A stretch of DNA of 64,000 nt from Lactarius indigo (taxonomy: Eukaryota; Basidiomycota; Agaricomycetes; Russulales; Russulaceae), in the NCBI GenBank assembly GCA_025766275.1, contig JAFKAC010000037.1, positions 186,001-250,000 of the forward strand. Direction: 5' to 3'. Positions 58,378 through 64,000 of this stretch are shown one piece after another; position 1 is the first letter of the stretch, and each line of letters starts with the position of its first letter. The position numbers were made by a program, and so were the translations under genes. The notes below the pieces were generated by a model. The model did not search any database, had not been told where the DNA came from, and saw nothing but the letters and a program-made list of their open reading frames with translations.

Positions 58378-61300
58378 ATGTCTGGTTCATCTTCTACCCC
58401 TGCTGCCGGTGCTGGTGTTCCTCCCAGCCCCACTGGTGGCTCTGCAGGAGGCTCACTCCCTCCTCCTTCTGGGTCCACACCCTCCACACGTCTCTCTCAA
58501 GCCCACAGTGCCAACTTCGGCATGCCATCTGGCATCCATCTCACTCAGTTTGACGGCACTGGCTGGAACGAATGGTCTGGGACCATTGAGGCTATCCTCA
58601 CGCTGCATGAGGCTGAAGATGTGTTCACCTTGGACACACCCCCATCAGGCATCACTACCGATGAATGGGACTCAGTCCAACGTCGCTCCAAGGCGTACCT
58701 CCGCCTTTACTTAAAGCCAGATGTCTACTCCCTTGTGGCGGACAATATTGTCTATGCCACTTTCAAGGCGAAATGGGACAAGCTGAGAGACGTATACGCT
58801 GGTGCTTCGGGCAGCACCACCATCTTTAACTTGTGGATCCAGTTAACGCAAGCCCGCCTCGACGACTCCGCACCCATGGCCGCTCAGCTGGCCAAGCTCA
58901 ATGAGCTAAGGGTTGCCCTTTCCAACGCACAGATGGGTGTCTCTGACGTCCAATATTGCCTCATTCTCCTCCACGCGCTGCCGCCCTCTTATGAGGTGTT
59001 GGCCTCAACCATCCTCGCCAGTGGGGCCCCCTCCACACTCAAGCACGCCGAGATCATAGCACGCATAGTGTCGGAAGAAGCTCGCCGCGCTGGGCCTTCT
59101 GGCTCTTCCCTCAACAAGGTGGCCCCCGTCAAGTCGACGGGCAAAAAGGGCAAGAAGGACCACTCTGGTCTGACTTGCCACTATTGCAACAAAAAGGGCC
59201 ACATCAAGCCTGACTGCAGGAAGAAAAAGAAGGATGAGGCTGACGCAAAGGAGAAGGAGAAGGCAGGGAACAAGGCCGCAAATAGTCATATTCTTGTACC
59301 TACCACCGCCTCCATTAAGGAGGTCGAAGAGCCCGCCATAGACTGGGCTTCTCAATCTATTTCTGTTGCCTTGTATGCTGCCTCGCGTGTGCATTGGATG
59401 ATGGACAGTGGTGCTACACACCACATTACACCACATCGGTCTGACTTCAAGGACTACACCCCAACAAAAGGCACTGTACGCCTGGGTGACAAGTCCACTA
59501 TAGACCAAGTGGGTATCGGGTCTGTCGTCTTTACCACGAGCCAGGGTATCTCTATCACCCTCAGTAATGTGCTACACCTACCACAGGTGAAGACGCGCTT
59601 CTTGTCGACGCGCGCCCTAGCACAAAAAGGTGCTGAGATTGCCTTTGATAGTGGCTCTTTTAAAATATCTATCAACCAAAAGTGTGTGGCCAAAGGCTAT
59701 CTTGAGGACAACCTTTACTGGTTGGACGCGGCTAGCGTCGGCCTGAACGCCCACACAAAACCAAGTGCTGCCACACTTGACATCTGGCATCAACGCATGG
59801 GACACATCTCCTCTGCGGCGCTGAAAGCGCATGGTCCCTCTGCCACTGTTGGTATGGACATAGATAGCTCTACCACGGCCCACACAGTCTGCCGTGGGTG
59901 CGAGATGGGTAAGTCCACTCGCCAACCCTTTTCTGCGTCCTCAAATAAGAGGACAACTCGTCAATTTGAGATTGTGCACAGTGACCTCGCCAGTCCTATG
60001 CAGACTCAGTCCTTGCAAGGCTCGACGTACACTGCCACCTTCATAGACGACCACACTAAGTTCACTGTGGTCCACTTCCTTAAGTCAAAGGACCAGTTTG
60101 CTAAGTCGCTGCAAATGTATTTGGCCTGGGGTGAAACCCAGTCTGGCCATAAGTTGCGCGCTCTGCACTCTGACCGCGGTGGCGAATACATGTCGAGTGT
60201 CACGCAGGACATCCTTAAGCAGAAAGGGATAGAGCATCACCTCACGATGCCGGGTTCACCACAGTCCAACGGAAAAGCCGAGCGGTTTAACCGCACCATT
60301 ATGGATAAGGCAATGTCCATGCTTCACACAGCTGGCATGTCTAAAGGCTTCTGGGAGCATGCAGTGTGCGCAGCTGTGCACATCTATAACCGCTCTCCAG
60401 TCCGTGGGCTTAAGTGGCGCACTCCCTATGAGCTCTGGCACTCTGGCAAAGTGCCCGATGTCTCACACCTTCGCGTCTTCGGATGCAAAGGGTACATGCA
60501 TGTACCCACTGATAAGCGTCGCAAATTGGATGCGAAGGCCATTGAGGTCACGCTTATCGGGTTTGAGCCCGAATCTAAGGGCTATAAGCTCTGGGACCGC
60601 TCAACCCGCTCCGTTCGAGTGTCCAGGGATGTGACATTCGACGAGAGTAGCTTCCCGTCCCTTCAGGGTGTTGAGACACACCCCACACCTTCACCACCAA
60701 TCGTGCCTAGCACAACAGTGACTGCCGTGCCTCACCTGCCGGCGTTACCACCAATGCGAGCCCCCTCCCCTGCACACTCCAGCAGTAGTGAGGAGGAGGA
60801 TGTTGAAAAGCTTCTAGACCCCCCACAAGTCCAACCACGCCCCACCACTCCACCACCTGCTCTGCCGGCTCCGCCCACCACACCCAAGCGTGAGCAAGCT
60901 ACTCCTACTTCACCCCCGCCGCGTCCCAGTGCAACGCGCATTATGCGGCATGTCCCTCCTCCCTCACCAGAAATGCCTGGGGGATTTGAGGATCGTGCAC
61001 AGCGTAGTCAGCTGTTGCGCGAGATGGACAATGCACCAAGGCGCAGTGCTCGTGCCCCTGTCCCTAATCCGCGTTACTTCAATACGGACAATGCGGCATG
61101 GCGCGGCAGGCGTCTGGGGTATGCGGAGTTACTGGCTGCTGCCTTTGTGGGCCGAGACCCTGCAACCTATGCAGAGGCCATGCGGTCTGCAGCTGCAGAT
61201 GAGTGGACTAAGGCGTGTCAGTATGAAATGGACGCCCTAGCTAAGAATGGGACTTGGGAGTTAGTGGATCTCCCGCCTAATCGCAAGGCAGTAAAATCCA

Positions 61301-62700
61301 AATGGGTCTTTAAGCTCAAAGTGGATGGCCGCTACAGAGCTCGCTTGGTGGCTAAGGGATTCACGCAGATCCCTGGCATAGATTTTGATGAAACCTTCTC
61401 TCCCGTCGCACGATTTGAGTCACTACGTTTACTTCTGGCGTTGGCTGCGCTGGAGGACTGGCACATCCATCAGATGGATGTCAAGTCTGCTTTTCTCAAT
61501 GGCGTGCTTGATGAGGAGATATACATGGAGCAGCCACAAGGTTTCACTGTCACTGGCTCTGAGACGAAGGTGTGTCGCTTGGTTAAAGCGATCTATGGTC
61601 TCAAACAGGCCTCCCGCGCATGGAACTTGCAATTCCATGGAGTGCTCACTGCACTCGGCTTTAAGCGGACGTTTGCTGATGCTGGCATATATGTGATGCC
61701 TCAACGGGAGGGGTATGATCCACTCTTCGTTATTGTCTACGTTGACGACATCACCATACTGGGTCCCTCGTTGAGTGGAATCAAGCGTTTGAAGTCAGAC
61801 TTGTCTGAACGCTATGAGATGACAGATCTCGGGGAGATAGAGTCTTACCTCGGTATGCGCATTGTGCGCAACCGCTCCCTTAGACGCATCGAAATAGATC
61901 AGTCTGGCTACATCAAGGATGTCCTTGAACGCTTTGGCATGTCTAATGCCACACCACACAACACACCCTTGCCCGCTGGTGCTGACGAGCACCTGGTTAA
62001 ATATACGTCTCAGGCAACTGCCTCAGATATTTCCCATTACCAGTCCTTGATTGGGAGTCTGCTTTATGTGCAGATTGGCACTAGGCCAGATATCTCCTTC
62101 GCTGTGTCACGTTTGGCGCAGTACGCAGCGAACCCTTCACCACAACATCTGCGACTTGCGCAGTATGTCCTATCCTACTTAGTGGGAACTATGGATATGC
62201 GTATTGTTTACGATGGTGCCAATGGCGATGGCCTTCATGGCTACACTGATTCCAGTCTGGCTGATCAGACTGACGACCGCCACTCCACCTCTGGTTATGT
62301 GTTCCTACTAGCTAACGGTGCAATAAGCTGGTCTTCGCGCAAGCAAAAGACTGTTGCCCAAAACACAACGGAAGCGGAATACATGGCCATGACCGATGCG
62401 GCTAACCAGGCTGCGTGGTATCAGAGCTTCCTCACGGAACTCGGGTACGAGGTCGACGACCCCATCCCACTTCATGGTGACAATAAGGGTGCTATTGACT
62501 TAGCCTTGAACCCTGTCACTGGGAGACAGTCTAAGCACATTGCCATAAGGCATCATGTCATTCGGGAGTACATCGAAAAGGGGACCATCACCCTCATTAG
62601 AACTCCTACTGTGGATATGGTTGCGGACGGCTTCACAAAGTCACTACCGCGTGTCCTGCTGCAGAAGCACAACGATGACATGGGACTTGTGTGTACTTAG
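58378..62700 (+). CDS. Co1 Gag-Pol polyprotein
   Basis: 1,440 codons, one ORF without stops, in copia order. Gag (UBN2-like, ~50-230), CX2CX4HX4C knuckle (CHYCNKKGHIKPDC ~267), protease (MMDSGATHHI ~341), pre-integrase HHCC (WHQRMGHIS ~469, CRGCEMGK), integrase DDE (HSDLASPMQ ~534, LHSDRGGEY ~597, NGKAERFNR ~634), Pro-rich linker, copia-type reverse transcriptase (KSKWVFKLK ~970, YVDDITIL ~1121) and RNase H (GYTDSSLADQ ~1287, TTEAEYMA ~1331, HGDNKGAI ~1366). ATG at 58378 (CCCAATGTCT) is the first in frame before the Gag domain. Gag and Pol in one frame is normal for many copia elements. All catalytic residues present. Confidence 0.96.
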   Translation: MSGSSSTPAAGAGVPPSPTGGSAGGSLPPPSGSTPSTRLSQAHSANFGMPSGIHLTQFDGTGWNEWSGTIEAILTLHEAEDVFTLDTPPSGITTDEWDSVQRRSKAYLRLYLKPDVYSLVADNIVYATFKAKWDKLRDVYAGASGSTTIFNLWIQLTQARLDDSAPMAAQLAKLNELRVALSNAQMGVSDVQYCLILLHALPPSYEVLASTILASGAPSTLKHAEIIARIVSEEARRAGPSGSSLNKVAPVKSTGKKGKKDHSGLTCHYCNKKGHIKPDCRKKKKDEADAKEKEKAGNKAANSHILVPTTASIKEVEEPAIDWASQSISVALYAASRVHWMMDSGATHHITPHRSDFKDYTPTKGTVRLGDKSTIDQVGIGSVVFTTSQGISITLSNVLHLPQVKTRFLSTRALAQKGAEIAFDSGSFKISINQKCVAKGYLEDNLYWLDAASVGLNAHTKPSAATLDIWHQRMGHISSAALKAHGPSATVGMDIDSSTTAHTVCRGCEMGKSTRQPFSASSNKRTTRQFEIVHSDLASPMQTQSLQGSTYTATFIDDHTKFTVVHFLKSKDQFAKSLQMYLAWGETQSGHKLRALHSDRGGEYMSSVTQDILKQKGIEHHLTMPGSPQSNGKAERFNRTIMDKAMSMLHTAGMSKGFWEHAVCAAVHIYNRSPVRGLKWRTPYELWHSGKVPDVSHLRVFGCKGYMHVPTDKRRKLDAKAIEVTLIGFEPESKGYKLWDRSTRSVRVSRDVTFDESSFPSLQGVETHPTPSPPIVPSTTVTAVPHLPALPPMRAPSPAHSSSSEEEDVEKLLDPPQVQPRPTTPPPALPAPPTTPKREQATPTSPPPRPSATRIMRHVPPPSPEMPGGFEDRAQRSQLLREMDNAPRRSARAPVPNPRYFNTDNAAWRGRRLGYAELLAAAFVGRDPATYAEAMRSAAADEWTKACQYEMDALAKNGTWELVDLPPNRKAVKSKWVFKLKVDGRYRARLVAKGFTQIPGIDFDETFSPVARFESLRLLLALAALEDWHIHQMDVKSAFLNGVLDEEIYMEQPQGFTVTGSETKVCRLVKAIYGLKQASRAWNLQFHGVLTALGFKRTFADAGIYVMPQREGYDPLFVIVYVDDITILGPSLSGIKRLKSDLSERYEMTDLGEIESYLGMRIVRNRSLRRIEIDQSGYIKDVLERFGMSNATPHNTPLPAGADEHLVKYTSQATASDISHYQSLIGSLLYVQIGTRPDISFAVSRLAQYAANPSPQHLRLAQYVLSYLVGTMDMRIVYDGANGDGLHGYTDSSLADQTDDRHSTSGYVFLLANGAISWSSRKQKTVAQNTTEAEYMAMTDAANQAAWYQSFLTELGYEVDDPIPLHGDNKGAIDLALNPVTGRQSKHIAIRHHVIREYIEKGTITLIRTPTVDMVADGFTKSLPRVLLQKHNDDMGLVCT

Positions 62701-62719
62701 ATTGTAGATCACGGGGAGA

Positions 62720-63345
62720 TGTTGATAAGTGACCCTTGCGCACTTAGCGGCTCGTACGGACCGGACTTGCAGCATGGACTGCTTTAAATTAGATATACAG
62801 GACTTGTAGATTAGATACTATTTGATCTGTACAATCTGGACTTACCATTGCGTCATCTATGACATCACTGTACTTCTATGACATCATACATCCGGACTCT
62901 GCGTTGTATAACGCTTTTGTACTTCTCTTTGTTCTTTACTTGGAACTATCTTTATTATGATGTCAGTATGATATCATCTAGTTCTGGACTCTCCTTGTTC
63001 TCCTTTCCCTTGTTCTCAAAGCGTCCACTCTTGTCCCTTTGTAGAACAATAGCACCTTTGTATTCTGTGACTAGCGTTACTTACCTTGTACTACTGTCAC
63101 CCTCTGTAGGAGTATAAGTAGAGTACCATGTACGCTCCTGGTCCACATCAGTTCTCACTGTTTGTGTGCCAGGTAAGCTCCCTTCTCTCCAATGTAACAA
63201 CATCAGTTCTCACTGTTTGTGTGCCAGACAACCTCTGCTTCACTCTGCTTGACTTCATCCCTGTTGCTGCCTTTCAGCCACCTTTGATATCTCACCACAG
63301 TCTTCTTGTCACTGTGAGTATCATCTTCATGTGTGCTGTTCATCA
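62720..63345 (+). repeat. Co1 3' LTR
   Basis: 626 bp; nearly identical to 56969-57594; preceded by CACGGGGAGA and followed by ATTAG. Confidence 0.96.
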
Positions 63346-63639
63346 ATTAGGTCATAGTTCGGCTCATATGGAAATGTGTCGGCCATCTCGTATGGTCGCT
63401 TTTCTGGTATGTTCGTGCTTGCGATGGTGTATAGAAGTTGGTTCGTGCAAGGCGCTGCGACCGGGTGGTTAACCATATGCATGAAGCCATATAGGTTATC
63501 AATCCAATCTTCAAATTCTTCTTTGCCGCTTTCTTCCTCCTCTTCTTGTTCATCATCTGGCTGTACTGGCCGCCGAGAGAGTCCATCCGGTCCGTGCTGC
63601 TTTCCAGGGATGTGGCGCAGCTCAAAATGAAAGGTTAGA
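63346..63639 (-). pseudogene. Gy6 fossil pol, RNase H C-terminus
   Basis: Minus strand encodes FELRHIPGKQHGPDGLSRRP, the conserved end of Ty3 RNase H, then an acidic linker (DDEQEEEESGKEEFEDW) leading in frame into the integrase half across Co1. Upstream RT is removed by a Gy2-type LTR starting at 63640. Confidence 0.8.
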
Positions 63640-63713
63640 TGTAGCGGTATGACTTATCGCTTACAACTAGACCAAGGTGAAGGTTAGTGAACTGAACTGG
63701 GAGCACACCCAAG
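63640..63713 (-). repeat. Gy2-type LTR fragment
   Basis: First 74 bp of a Gy2 LTR (TGTAGCGGTATGACTTATCGC), inserted in Gy6 and cut by the next LTR. Slightly diverged from Gy2a and Gy2b. By analogy it would be the 3' LTR of a minus-strand copy, but the strand is inferred from LTR orientation only. Confidence 0.8.
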
Positions 63714-64000
63714 TGTAACGCCGTCACGACGTTAGCTCGACTTGAGCTTCGATAAGGCGACTTAGGGACTTAGCTAATCACGCTTCTAGGCGTATGGCTC
63801 GAAGGCAACTTCTAGATGTTCGAAGACACTAGTATAACTGAGGCACTCTGATCGAAACGGAAGAGGGACTTTGAGATGCAAAGACAAGAAAGTGACGATT
63901 GAAGAAGACCAAGATGGCGTATCTTGGTCTTCCGCAGCTACCTTAAATACACAAAGAGCAGGCTTTCAAGCGCTGCTATGAGTCACAGTAATGTAGCGTC
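63714..64000 (-). repeat. Gy4-related LTR, truncated by window end
   Basis: Begins TGTAACGCCGTCACGACG and follows the Gy4 LTR with many differences, so a related subfamily. It retains the GAAGACCAAGAT...ATCTTGGTCTTC inverted repeat and a TTAAATA box. CCAAG (63709-63713) should recur as TSD beyond the window. Confidence 0.82.

Larger units (their letters stand above)
56969..63345 (+). mobile_element. Co1: intact-looking Ty1/copia element
   Basis: 6,377 bp; 626-bp LTRs that differ at one noticed site (CTTTAGATT versus CTTTAAATT); TSD ATTAG (56964-56968 and 63346-63350); half-tRNA-type primer site at 57595; one 1,440-codon Gag-Pol ORF; purine tract CACGGGGAGA before the 3' LTR. Inserted in the Gy6 pol. 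The only copia element in the window and, with Gy4a, the best candidate for recent activity. Confidence 0.97.

Noticed and set aside
1..64000. tRNA, rRNA, CRISPR arrays, bacterial operons
   Set aside because: Looked for while reading; only LTR-type repeats found, none with array spacing or RNA-gene structure.

Overview
The window looks like repeat-rich, probably heterochromatic DNA of a filamentous fungus, most likely a basidiomycete (Agaricomycete-like). This is inferred from very short introns (48-55 bp), a Zn(II)2Cys6-type gene, and Ty3/gypsy chromoviruses as the dominant content. About 90% of it is LTR retrotransposon sequence. No bacterial genes, rRNA, tRNA or CRISPR array were recognised. 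Family names (Gy1-Gy6, Co1) are local labels.

Layout. (1) 53-7912: Gy1, a decayed minus-strand gypsy element with both LTRs and target-site duplication (TSD) ATGAT. (2) 8200-42823: a nest inside Gy2a. Gy2a (minus, truncated at its 5' end) was split by Gy3 (9255-40497, minus, TSD TCCCT). Gy3 was split inside its reverse-transcriptase gene by Gy2b (13353-36776, minus, TSD CCGAT). Gy2b received two nearly identical Gy4 copies in opposite orientation: Gy4a (14994-22690, minus, TSD TTGAG) and Gy4b (25264-32960, plus, TSD CTCCA). Every TSD is a perfect 5 bp, so the insertion history can be read directly. (3) 42824-55525: host-like DNA with three apparently paralogous genes sharing one intron position. 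The first also encodes a Zn2Cys6 cluster, the second is broken by Gy5 (45795-53743, plus, TSD GCTTG), and the third has an in-frame TGA. (4) 55526-63639: a fossil gypsy pol (Gy6, minus) split by an intact-looking Ty1/copia element Co1 (56969-63345, plus, TSD ATTAG). (5) 63640-64000: a Gy2-type LTR cut by a Gy4-related LTR that runs off the window.

Shared biology. Gy1-Gy5 encode Gag, then Pol (protease, reverse transcriptase, RNase H, integrase, chromodomain) in the -1 frame. All carry beside the 5' LTR a 10-11 nt stretch complementary to a site about 33-36 bp downstream of the LTR TATA box, the arrangement expected for Tf1-type self-primed reverse transcription. Co1 instead has a copia-like primer site matching the anticodon arm of initiator tRNA-Met. 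Gy1, Gy3, Gy4 and Gy5 share a long, poorly characterised Pol C-terminal extension beyond the chromodomain, which in Gy1 and Gy5 ends in a second set of CCHC zinc knuckles. Gag of Gy4 and Gy5 appears to start at GTG in a strong Kozak context. Decay is dominated by CpG-to-TpG/CpA transitions: almost all nonsense codons are TGA at CGA (arginine) positions, and LTR differences fall mostly at CpG, increasing with nesting age. This points to cytosine methylation or a RIP-like process.
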